Of a stretch of DNA of 64,000 nt, positions 37,816 to 49,500 are shown piece by piece. The stretch lies in assembly GCF_008831285.2 (NCBI RefSeq), contig NC_045140.1, positions 21,698,370-21,762,369 on the forward strand. Direction: 5' to 3'. Position numbers and translations under genes: made by a program. Each line of letters starts with the position of its first letter. Position 1 is the first letter of the stretch. The DNA is from Nymphaea colorata (lineage: Eukaryota; Streptophyta; Magnoliopsida; Nymphaeales; Nymphaeaceae). The notes under the pieces were generated by a model. The model was not told the origin of the DNA, searched no databases, and saw only the letters and a list, made by a program, of their open reading frames with translations.

Positions 37816-40800
37816 GCTTAGAAGCGTCTGTTGAACCTCTTCATCCAGCGCATCAGCTTATTACTGGCACAGCTGTCCTAGAGCTTCAGTTGTTTTTCTC
37901 CGGAACTTTAATCCATCTTTTTGGCTTGAAATTATATAATTTCTATATCTTAGTAAGCACATCCATAATGAACTTTGAATGACGGCTCCTGAACGGATGC
38001 CTACACGATTGCTTCTCTCGGATTTTGTATTTTTTCATGGCCGTCTAATAATAATTAGATGATTGCACCTGCGTGTTTATGTGTGCGTCTGTGCTGCTTC
38101 TAGCAGTGTAGTGTTGGACGTAAATATTATTCAACCGTCATCGTGAAGATTGCAGTGGTTGAAACACAGCAACCCTATGCCCCAACCATAGTCTGTTCAG
38201 GTTACATGTGCTCACTGCTCGCCAGCTCGGGTTTCTACTGGAAATGTTGTTCTCATGTATAAAACGGGTAGTTTGCTTTTCTCGAGAAGATCTCACAAAT
38301 TGAAAACAAATAAAAAAGTACAAAGAAATAGAAAACATTCTGAACAGATGAATTTTTTTTATTGATTCTCTTCAAGCATATTTATCAAAATCTAAAATGA
38401 CTGTTAAAAATATTGAAAGAAGCATAAAATTTTAAATGTATTAAAAGAACTTTTTTCTCAAAATGGGATATTTTCATTTTAATGATTTTTTTTCTCAAAA
38501 TGTCCTTTTTTTTGTTTTTGAAAAAACTGGTGATAATTGTGATATATATGTTCACAAAGCATAACGCTTGTTCGATATTCATAAGATTCTTCGAGTGTGA
38601 CTGACGTGAACTGTGCATTCTGCTTGCCTGTAATATGCTGAATGGCCAGTGCTGGGCAGAGTAGCTACAGGAAATGGGAGCAGGCCTAATATCAGCCCAT
38701 TATCTTTCAAGTTTTCTGCGTTTCCTTTTCAATAGAAACGGGGAAACGGGAGTTGCGACCATATCTCGCCTAAATGTGCCGCTTAGGCGTATCTTTCTTA
38801 CAAAAGAAAGAAGCAGGTCCACGCAATGAGATTGGAACGTTAGCAGCTCTGTGCGTCTTTTGACAGGAAACAACAAAACAGCACCTACTAGTACCAAGCC
38901 GCAAGCCATGCCAATAATAGATTTACCTTTTAAATTAAGTTCAGGTGAGTGGAAGCAACCCAAAGAAGGCCGAAGCCCTCCCTCTTCTCTATGCTCTCAA
39001 GGTCTAGAGGTGCCGCAAAACTTAAATGGACATAAAACACACTTGTAAACTAGAGTGCCGCACTTGTCACCCAGGAGTGGAGAGAGAGGGGGAGTGGGGG
39101 GCTGGGCTTGCAGGGGTCATGCCCCCCTCCCCCCTCACATTTTGGAAAAAAAATATATGCACATATTTGAAAATTTTTAACTTGGTATATGTAAAAATTC
39201 TAAAAGGTATGCTCTATACAAATTTTGAAAATAAAATTTTCTGCTTTTGTTCCTCCTGTTGTTACCATTGCAGTGTAGGAAAGTAGCATCCCTTAGAAAT
39301 CAAACTAACAACATGTTGTTAATGCACCTGTCAATCCGACCAGCTATGCTGATTATGCAAGTTTGCACTCATAACCGCCGAATTATGCAAGTTTTTCATT
39401 CATTTATAAACTAAGATCGAGTTACCAACCCCCAAGTAGTTGCTCCTCACTTGGATGTGTGGTGTCAAGTAGTGGGGATATAAGTTTAAGTCGATTTTAC
39501 CAACGGGAAAGCTGCTGATATGCGACGCAAGGCTTGTCATCTCGTATTAGGCGTCGCACATTGTATCGCCCAGAAAACGGACGCAGTTCTAGCCGATACA
39601 TGACTTGCAACAGCACGCATTTCTATTTATGAATATCTTAGAATATTTGTTAATTAAATAAAAATAGAAGATGGTCCAACGGATGAATATCAATCAATAA
39701 AATAGAAACGGGGCTTTCCAAGTGTGAAACAAAGCATTTTATGGACGGGAATCCTGCTCAGGTCCAACACGAGATCCAATCAAATCCAACCAGCTCACAC
39801 TCAGCTTTTTACTTTAAAGATACTGATCCAAGTGTAGCATGTTGGATCCATATTTGATGTTGGAGTACTACGTCCACTCTGCACTCATCTCAAGCAGTTG
39901 AAAATTGATATTTTTTATGGGCGGAATATTACTAATTGATCAGATCATTTTTGCTGTTTAACCAAGGCGTAGAAGATGAATGCGCCTTTATGCACTTTAT
40001 GATGTCGAAGACATTTGAAAATGATGAGAGGTGTCTTCGTAAATCTCACATCGGCATATCTAAGAATATTTATGTATTACTTAGGTCTTGTAGCTACTTG
40101 AGAATAAATAGTGGAAATCCTATCGAATTGTAGAATCGTATTTATACATCACTTTTCTCTTTTTTCTGGTTGCGACTTAAGAAGGACAATGCTATGGGAA
40201 AGCCCAGGCTGCAGAATACTGAGTTGGGCCAGGGCCCTCAAAGGATTGCTCACTGTTGCTCACGTATACATTGTTTCCTAGGCTCTTGGGCACGTAGAGA
40301 TCCATCTATTTAATTAAAGTTGGGAGAAAAGGGCCCCTAAATAAAGACCGAACTTTTGGGGTAGATAGTACTCCACCTGGCTTTCTGCCTTTTGCAGACT
40401 CAAATATAATTCATGCTCAGGCCATGCATAAAATGGTGCACTATTTGCATAATATTCACTCCCCTTACTGATTTTCCTGACGTAGAACATCTATCTGATG
40501 ACACGAGATCTCCTACATGTGAAGGTCAAACAACAAGTGATAAGATAGCGGTTTCAGAAACAAAGAACCCTAAGCAGCAAGAGAACAATGCTTCCGGTAA
40601 AAACTGGCCAGCGCAGAGACAGATAGAAGATGCTAAAAAGTACATTAGCCAACTTCAATAAGGGTTTATAGTATGCATGCAATTTAACTGACAAGCATAA
40701 CCCAAAATTTTAATAAAAGTTAACAAGACCGATGGACACTAGCAGCGCTAACAATGCGTCAGAAACACTCGGGCACACGAATGATAAATTCAGGTACAAA

Positions 40801-40829
40801 TATGTTGAGAAGCGGGGAGCAACTAGAAC
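37816..40829. other. Convergent spacer between GDI and HACD genes
   Basis: About 3 kb that should contain both 3' untranslated regions. It is AT-rich with no recognisable gene. Small frames at 38700-38963 and 40413-40661 show no conserved features. Confidence 0.6.
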
Positions 40830-43624
40830 TCATTCCTTTTTGGACTTGGAGAGGGCCTTCTTTCTTTGGCCAAGCATGTATGTGTACATGTGCGGGCTCC
40901 CTGTAAAATCATGTCCACCAACCAGATAATTAAGGACTTACAAACTTTGATTGTTAATGAAACTTTGCCAAAGAGAAACTTCAGCTTACCTGGGACATAT
41001 ATTGCAAGGGCTAAAAGAGAAGCATAGAAATAATCGAATGAGAAGTTCCACTTGTTTGGCATCCTTAAACAATACTTATCAGAAGCCTGCGACAGTTCAG
41101 AGATGACATTTAGATAAGTGAGTGATTTTCCAAGATATAATTAATAGATCAAAACACATAGTGCTCTTTCAAAAAGGGATCTAACCCTTGAAATATATCT
41201 CGTCCTTTCACTATTTCATCTCCTAAATATAATGTAAGTGACCATGGCCAGTCAGTTAGTGACAATCACAACATTGCAGCATGATATAGATGATAATAAT
41301 GACAAATAAAGTCGATGGGCTATCTTTAAAGGCATAAACTGCCCCAACGACATGGAACACTACTTTATAATGTAAAACTCAAGTATCATGGTCTCTTACC
41401 TTGATGAATGGAAGAGCAATGTATATAAGTCCAACTTCGCTGGTGATGCCAGTTGGATACAAAACCAAGAAAGTGCTATATCTGCAATTTGATTTTGGCA
41501 AGACTATTATTAATTCCCACTATGGCCACCCCTTGAGAAGCTCAGGAGAAAAGTGATCACCTTAGCCACAAAAACCCAGAAGGTGCAGATCCAAAGGCCT
41601 CTTTCATGCCAAAAAAGGAGTATCGAATAATCTGCACCATGAATGAAGTTCATAAACAAGTAAAATTTGGAAGACGCTCTTGCATCAAAAACATAATTCA
41701 ACACAAAAAGGGGAGAGAGAAGGAAAAAATTTCCAGTTTCATAGTTCAGTTTCAAGTGTCATTAAGCATCTGCTGAACTGAATGGAACTGTAGGCACTCC
41801 ATGTTAATATTAAACTATATACTGCTATCAGGTAGTAAAAAAAAACCACTATCATTTAAATAGTTAAAGGAACAACTTGAAACGCCCATACCTCTGTAAT
41901 TGACCAGCTAATCACCAGACTGCTGACAAGCACATGTGTCCTAGTCTGCACACAGAATCTCGTAATCATGAATCAATATAACCGTAACATGCCATACCTA
42001 GCAAAAATACAAATCAATCATATCATACCTCAGGAAAGCTCCACAGGATGCCCCATGTAACATACAATCTTGATCCAATCTGAGGTAATGTTGCTGAAAC
42101 TGGAGATCGTACCAAACCTGACAGAAGCAAACGAAGTATTTCATCATTTGCCAATTCCACAATTGTTAGCCTAAGCAAAGCAGGAAAATCTTCTTACCAA
42201 CAAGGCCATGGAGAATCTTTCCCACAGATGAACCCATTGCAAAAGAACAGGTAAACAAAATCAGTATCTCAGTACACCAAATTAAGAAAAGAAACTTGAG
42301 AAAATTACTATCATCTGCATACTTCCAATACTGCTGCAGTCTGAGCAAGCTGGAGAGGCTTTTCCACTGCATTGTATACTTCAGTATGACCAGATTCAAT
42401 CAAAGTTCTTACTGCCAGATATAAAACTTGAAGCCTGCAGAGAAGCCCTGCTAGTTATGAACACCAATAGAAGGCCACAAACAGCAGACTTACATGTTGC
42501 AATCTACAGCAATCCATCAGCGTAGCATTCTAATGGTTGATTCTTGGCATTAACAACTACAAAGTTAACGATTTCCAACTTCTATTCTACCTTGCTTCCG
42601 CTATCACTGATGCAACCATGAAGGACGTCATTGCTCCTGACATATGGCAAGAACATCATTGTGCCTAACATCTGGCAAGATGATCCAGATATCTATATGA
42701 GAAAGAACTTAAGAGAGTTTCTCTTTCAGTTTACATATCTCCCTAATAGGGTGTTCCAAATGCCTGCTGTCCACCTTAAGAATGAAGGATAGCAAGTACA
42801 AGTTTGTCTCGAGGAGGATAAGGAGAAAAGAAAAAGTTTGTTATAGTTTTGGACTCTAAATGTTTTCATTATTGCATACAGCATTGTCAACAGCAACAAA
42901 AATTCCAACCTCTGCTTCACTGCCCTTAACTGTTCTCCAATTTGTGGGCGGTACTGGACGGTGTGATTGTTATGATGATAACATATTTTATAATCTAGCC
43001 AAAACATTATCGTCTTCCCCGAGTCCTAAAAGTGATGAAATATGTAGTACAAAATCGACGACCAATCTACACAGTTCTAAGTTTGCACCGATGAGAATCA
43101 TCAGAAAATCAGCTCATCACTTGATCCCAAAATAAAGAGAGATTTCCCCAAAAAAAGCTAGCTAAAAGTTACCAATTGTCGTAGAATTTACAGATCTTAT
43201 TATTGTTTCATGTACAGCATCGCCTCCATATTTTCGTTATGACTCTTGAGCAGATCATTATAAGCAAGATAATAAGGGGAAAAAGGGAGGGGAAAGAGAG
43301 AGAAGATCGAAATCGATCTTAAAATCAGCTACCCAGATCCACAACTGGCAGATCTCTAGCTCGAATAGCACTGATTCAGCAATAACAAACCAACCCGAGC
43401 TACACTCAAATAATTACACTCAACGGATACCCCAAAGAAGGTGGGGGAAAATAACTACTTCTCCATAGCAACTCGACCGCTTGCAAAAAAGTGAAAAGAA
43501 AAAAAACACATAAAGCCACAATAATATAAATAAGAAAGAGACGACGAGTTTACCATCCAGCGAAAACAGCCCAGTTGTAGAGGGAAAGATATAGACGGCG
43601 AATGCCCGAAGCTAAGCCCGCCAT
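40830..43624 (-). CDS. PAS2: Very-long-chain 3-hydroxyacyl-CoA dehydratase, PASTICCINO2 type
   Basis: Nine minus-strand exons, 43624-43554, 42434-42323, 42216-42198, 42117-42029, 41945-41892, 41631-41561, 41481-41400, 41086-40990 and 40900-40830, join to 221 aa, the length I recall for Arabidopsis PAS2. The protein starts MAGLASGIRRLYLSLYNWAV and shows EKPLQLAQTAAVLE, ILHGLVGLVRSPVSATLPQ, VSSLVISWSITEIIRYSFFG and LYPTGITSEVGLIY. It catalyses the third step of ER fatty-acid elongation, dehydrating 3-hydroxyacyl-CoA to trans-2-enoyl-CoA. The catalytic pair of this family, Tyr and Glu seven residues apart, is present as Tyr147 and Glu154. Several hydrophobic segments fit a multipass ER membrane protein, and the C-terminus KSKKE fits a KxKxx ER-retrieval signal. 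Exon 3 is only 19 bp. It is divergent with the SUMO-protease gene. Confidence 0.95.
42198..42216 (-). other. PAS2: 19-bp micro-exon of the HACD gene
   Basis: Encodes ILHGLV plus the first base of a Gly codon. It is bounded by acceptor GGGAAAG and donor GTAAGAAG. It is needed to bridge the exons ending AAVLE and starting LVRSPVS in phase, and the resulting sequence is the family's conserved block. Confidence 0.88.
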
Positions 43625-44084
43625 TAATGGAGCTCCTTGGCGAACGGAAAAGTGTAAGCGAAGGAAAAAGAAGCAGATTTACTAGGAAGAAGAAGAATCC
43701 CTGCGGTTCTTCTCCTCTTTCTCCTCGTTTGCTAGCTTGTTCCCGTGTAAAAAAAAAGAGAGAAGGAGAAACAGGAAGAAGGGTAGAAGACTGTGGCAAT
43801 CAAACAAGGCCCCTCCTTGGGGATTTTAAAGGAGGAGGAGGCCCAGAAATTAAGAGGAGGGAAGGTGGGCTGACCAACAAACTCCAGCTGCTATCTTAAT
43901 GGATGCATTCTTTAATCTTCACGATTCACAATTACTCTCAACGGCCTCAACCAAAGTACTCCCTTGACGTGATCACCGAGGAGCTCCCGAATAGTGTCTC
44001 TCCCTCCCCACGAATCACTTTGTTCCACTTCCCCCCTCTTGACAAAACTAGAAACTGAAGGGGGTCTAAACCGTCCGCATCTGG

Positions 44085-44345
44085 GTTGGATATAGTATTC
44101 ACTTAACTTGGTGTCAATTCAAACTCGAATTTAGATCTTGTCAGATCTAAGTATTAAAAAACCCGATACTTACATTTAATAAGTTTGGAGTTTTATCGGA
44201 TCTCGATTAGATACCATGTCCAAATTCAGATGCTGCTTGAGATTGTACACTGAACCGAATTTGATTAGTAATTGGATCTGGATTCCATTACCAAATCAGG
44301 CGAAACATATTCGAATATTGAACATTTATTTACAAAAATCCGATT
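44085..44345. repeat. Degenerate short-word repeat
   Basis: Word composition (gaatttagatctt, gatctcgattagata, aaccgaatttgatta, attggatctggattcc) resembles 7690-8060 and 13029-13215. No open frame or clear termini. Confidence 0.45.
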
Positions 44346-45198
44346 CGTTTATGTCTCCCTTTAGGCTATGAGTTCAAGCTGGGTCCTTGTCGCATATTTT
44401 AAAGAAGTATCACGTCAATCTAGATTCTTGCCATCACATGGGTTATTTCTACTGGATCTAGATCCACATGCGTCCTACCCACAATAAATGCTGGCATGTG
44501 CTTCGATTTAGCGTGTTTCATACAGAGAAGATAGTGTCGAGCGTGACAAAGTGTCTTGAACAGTGGACTCAAACATTTCCTAAAAGCTACTTGGCTTAAA
44601 ACCACATAGGGTCGGGCTGCCGTTGGGTACCCGGTACCTGGCTCGATTTGGGCCCGGCCCCAAGCTGGCCCAAGTAGGCCCGATAATAGGGTTTATTAAT
44701 TTTTTATTAATTTATATTATGATTAATTATATTTATATATATTTTTATTTAAAATATATATTTTAAAATTTAATTGGACTGAGAACTAAGAGTGGGCTGT
44801 ATATATATATATATATACATAGTTGATTGGTTAAAACTAGACCAATAGGTCAGGGACAGAAATCTGACCCTTTAAATATGATATTTATTTATTCATTCAA
44901 ATCTAACTTTACCAATATTACCAATATGATCTTAAGGATAAGTTGATGCAATATCATTTTTTAGGTTTTAATAGTGTTCTTGTAATGATAAAAAATGAAT
45001 GGCTCTCATAGCATCAACATTTTGATAATAAAAAAATTAATATTTGTCATAAAAACTACTTGATTCAAAGCATGTTGTGTATCAAAATAGTTTTTATAAA
45101 CATATTAGGATGTTATATTTTATTTTAAATATTTTTTTAGCAAAAACTTAAAGAGTAAGGTTTTTATTCTAATTTCAGTGTCTAGTTTTTATCAATTT

Positions 45199-45318
<120 letters not shown>

Positions 45319-46350
45319 TGGCGTCAAGTTTGCCTGAGCAAGCCAGCGTACCCAGCGTGATGCCCAACCTTACCCAGACGATAGGCACCAGTCTAGTGTT
45401 GTTTATAAAAAATTTCCAAAGTTGATATCCATAAAAAGTTCATCTGAAGGTCACCCGTGACTTTTTGCTTTAATAAATACGTTTATAGATCGTTTCAATT
45501 CATATAAAGATTATATATCCATTTTTCTGAATAACATACTTTCTACGAACAAAAGCTGAGGTAATGTTATCCTGGTGAAACTTATATCGGGGAACAAGTT
45601 GCACCATCAAATACACCCGGAGGCGTTTGCAAGAGGAGCACTAGCACAGTCTTCCGGTTGTCTGACGTCCTTTGTAAACGAGCTGAGTGGCAATCTAACT
45701 AGAGAATCTGTGCAACCATGCAAGAAACAAGTGCGGTATCTTAACTCAGTCATAACCAGTAACATATCATAATGAATATGAATCTGGATGAGTGGGAAGA
45801 GTATTTCATTCTACCGTTCAAACGTGTCTTCTATCAATTGCTAATCAGATAATCATGATTTAAACTCCAATTAAAATGAAAACGAATTCAAATCAAATAG
45901 AAATCCGATTCTTAATTTCATAAGCTAATATGATCTCAGATGCAATTTTGGTGGTAGATTCAAATCGAAAGCAAAAGTGGAATTCAGAAAGAAATATTCA
46001 TAACGCAAGATTACTAAAATGCCTTTTTGGTAGAAGGTCGGAATATTTCTTTTCATGTTAGTGACATAACACTGAAAGCGCAATGGAAAAATGAAATGTA
46101 AAAGTTGGGTGGCTCTTTGTTTTTAACCCAAACATTGAGCTGTATTTTGTAAACGTTTCAAAAAAATAAATGTAAACTTAAATTCGAATTTGAATTCGGT
46201 CGGAGGTCGTTTTTCGGAACCAAGGAGTGATTCTGGTAAGAATCCGACCCGAATCCGATCTATTCACGTCCCCAAGCGTCGGCGATTCGCCGTTTAAGGG
46301 AATGCTCGGATCCAAAAGAGGGGCTGGTGGGCCTCCCCTCCCCGCCATTT

Positions 46351-46379
46351 AACAGAGAGAGAGAGAGAGAGAGAGAGAG
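46351..46379. repeat. (GA)n microsatellite beside the SUMO-protease leader
   Basis: A GA run of about 29 bases, 138 bp upstream of the start codon. Confidence 0.9.
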
Positions 46380-46516
46380 GTCCGCCAGGTATTCGGGGTT
46401 ACTTGTAGATCACGGCGTTGGCTTTTCGGGTGCATCCCGCTAGGAAGCCGGTCAAGAATCGATCTCCGGCTACTGACCTCCTTTCCCGCCAGAAATTGCA
46501 CCTCAGCCGTCCGCCG

Positions 46517-49500
46517 ATGAGGAGCGAGTCGCGGAAGGACCAGTCGGTCTTCGATTTCAACGCCGAAGATGACTCTACTGAGATTGCATCCATCGAGAGG
46601 ATGCGGAAATTCAAGGGCGGAGACAACCATAGGGCGGAAGATAGCCGTCTATCGAAGTACGATTTCCTCAGATGTTGTAAGTGTTCGCCCCCTATTCCCA
46701 ATGCCTTGTGTGCTATTGGTGGTTTTTAAGTGGCTTTGCTCTGTGCATCGGTGAAATCGTCTATCCAGGAATAATTAGGGTTCGCGTGCAGCGTTTTGGG
46801 CAGCTATTACGGGCGAGCTTGCATTTCACTTGATTTTCACCTGATTTTGAACTTAAGGATGATCGCAATTTGGTTATAATTGCTTGGCCTACTGATAGTA
46901 GGATTTAGGTTACAATTTTAAGAATTATTCCGCAGCACAAACTACTGCTTGCTAAAAATCTGTGAATGCATGAATTGGTTTGGCCGACGATTTCGCATGA
47001 AATAGTAGAATATTTAATGGGAGAAAATCGTGAGACGAATACGGAAAAAGTCGAATGGAAGACCCATAAACTAGGAATGCACAAGACCAGTAAGGGACAC
47101 AGAGTGTCCCTCAGTGCTGATTACACTGACGAGCAATAAACAGGAGTAGATTCACTATCTCCAATACTTAATTTTCACTGTATGAAAGTTATTCTTTCAA
47201 TTTAAGGAAACAGGGGAATATGAACCTTTCACTGTATGGGCCTTAAACATTTTGTTTGGGACTTGGTTAATTTGACTCAATGGCTGAAAAATACTCCCAT
47301 TATGTTTGGGGTATAGTTTCACAATATTTGAAAATAAGCTCTATGTGTACACATGTGCATGCCAGAATTAAAGAGTGTAATCCAAACTTAACCAAACTGA
47401 TCTCTCTCTCCTCCTCATGCATGCACATAGACACACACACACACGCAGACCATTGATGATAAGTCGTAAGGCTTATATTTGACACTATTCTTTGTGCCAC
47501 ATTTTCTAGTTTTCTGATTAATTTTCTAACATTGCCTTTGACATTTTATTAGTTAGGCCATACACATTCGACCTCTATTAGGTTATTCACTGGAGAGTGT
47601 GCATTGGATTATGAAATCTTATCATTCTGGGAGAATGTGAAAAACAACCGCTGAAATGAAAAGATAAAAATTCTTACATTGAAACAGTTAGATCCAAAGT
47701 TTCGTAGGGAGCAAACCATGATATAAACACATCTATAGGCAATGATTAAGTCATTAAGTAAACAATGATCTTACAGCATAATTTTCTGCTGGATAGGATG
47801 ATGTGTTCTTTAAATGATGGCCACCAAAGTTGCTGGATGTTGTGAAGGTGTGAACTGTTTCATTTGCCTAAAAGTTCATATAAACTTTAGAATTTGACAA
47901 TAAAGACTCTTGACGACTGGTTGAAGTCCCAGCCATTCAATTCTGCAACTTGAGCTTTTCCATCATGATCTTGTCCTTGTAAGGCTGGTCGGGGCTCAAC
48001 TGAGTTTTACGTAAGGGTCTTGTCCGTTAAGTGGTCTGGTCCTTGAAGGTTTTCTTGTCATATGGAAGAGGATCCGCATTCATTAAAATGAAAATCACAA
48101 AAAAAGCGTTCCAAAGATCTTCTTAGAAAATAGCTTGAACTCTGGTGACTCTGATCCTTGAAGGTTTCCTCGTCACACAGAAGAAGATCCACATTCACTA
48201 AAAGGAAAATTACATCAAAGATGTTTTTAGAAAATAATGTGGCAAATTTAATTAAGCTGGTATTTGAATATCTCAATGGATGTTATATTATTTTTTTGGA
48301 TTTGACAATCCATGTATGTCCATATGTATGCATGAATGCATATTGCATGCACAGTCATTATTTTCTTTCATAATGTCCTTAAGGTTTGATTAGTTATGTT
48401 CCTCTTTGTTTTCGGTCATTACCTTTTTATAGTTTCAGGAGATGCTTCTAGTCATCATTCAGAAATAAGCAATGTTGATGCATGTTCATCAAGAAAGGGT
48501 GAAAATGAAATGATGGATATTTCAACATCAAGGGATTGCAAAGGATTGGACTATGGTGGCCAAGTTGCTTATGAGCATGAAAAAATCTCGTCGAGGTGCT
48601 TTCAGACAAGGCTTTTAAATCTTCAGGAATTACGCGACAAGCAATTGAACTGTTCCACTGCCATGTTGGAGGATCCGTCATATGTACTCATCTTTTCAAT
48701 TATACCCATTTACTGAGTATGTTTCTGCTGATGCAGGTAGTTCTCTCTAAACTCTTCATTCACTTTGCTGCAGGAAGCTGCTGTTGATATGACTTCTGAT
48801 GATGATGATGATGAATGCTCAACTGGAAGTCCTTTATCAGTTTCTGTCTCTGATTCTTCAGAAAATGAAGGTTTATTCTTACCTCCTTGGACATTTTATG
48901 TGTTGGTGTCTTTTGATTGTTAGCACTTTCTAATTTCCATTATGTTTCCAGGAGAACATAGATGCATTGATGGTTACTTCGAAAGGAAACAGAAATGTCA
49001 ATTCTTTTTTGAGGTAATACCGTTGACAAATGCTATTTGAGCACATCTGTATAACGACATACAGCCTTGTTACCTCATTTTTCTATCTAAAGTATTCACA
49101 TGCATATGAGGAAACTTGCTTAGATGTCAACTTATCAGATTTTTCTTTGCAACTTTTTTTAGTCGTTTAAGGAAGAAATTCCTCAACAATAATGCTGTTA
49201 TCAGTCATTGTTCCTCGAATAGTTTTCATTGCCCATCCTGTTAGTTGATAAACCTACATGTTTCATGTTTGTATTGCTCTTTCTTGTTATATCAATGGGA
49301 TTACACAGGGGAGTGATATAATGCTTTATATTCACAAGCTTTATTGCTTCAATGTTTTCACACTTATTGTGAATTTTATTGCTTCAGTAGTTTTTGCTTC
49401 ATTGGGTAGTGCAGGAAATTGATTCTGCATGTAACGTTTTCTTGTTAACAGGATGTCAAAAGTCAAGAGATCATTGTTTGTACTGATTTCGTGCGCTATG

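Noticed and set aside
40413-40661. An 82-codon plus-strand frame downstream of the HACD gene
   Set aside because: No conserved feature, and it begins at a non-ATG codon in the 3' spacer.
46418-46516. Upstream extension of the SUMO-protease N-terminus
   Set aside because: The open frame reaches 46418, but the codon there is TTG; the first ATG in frame is 46517.
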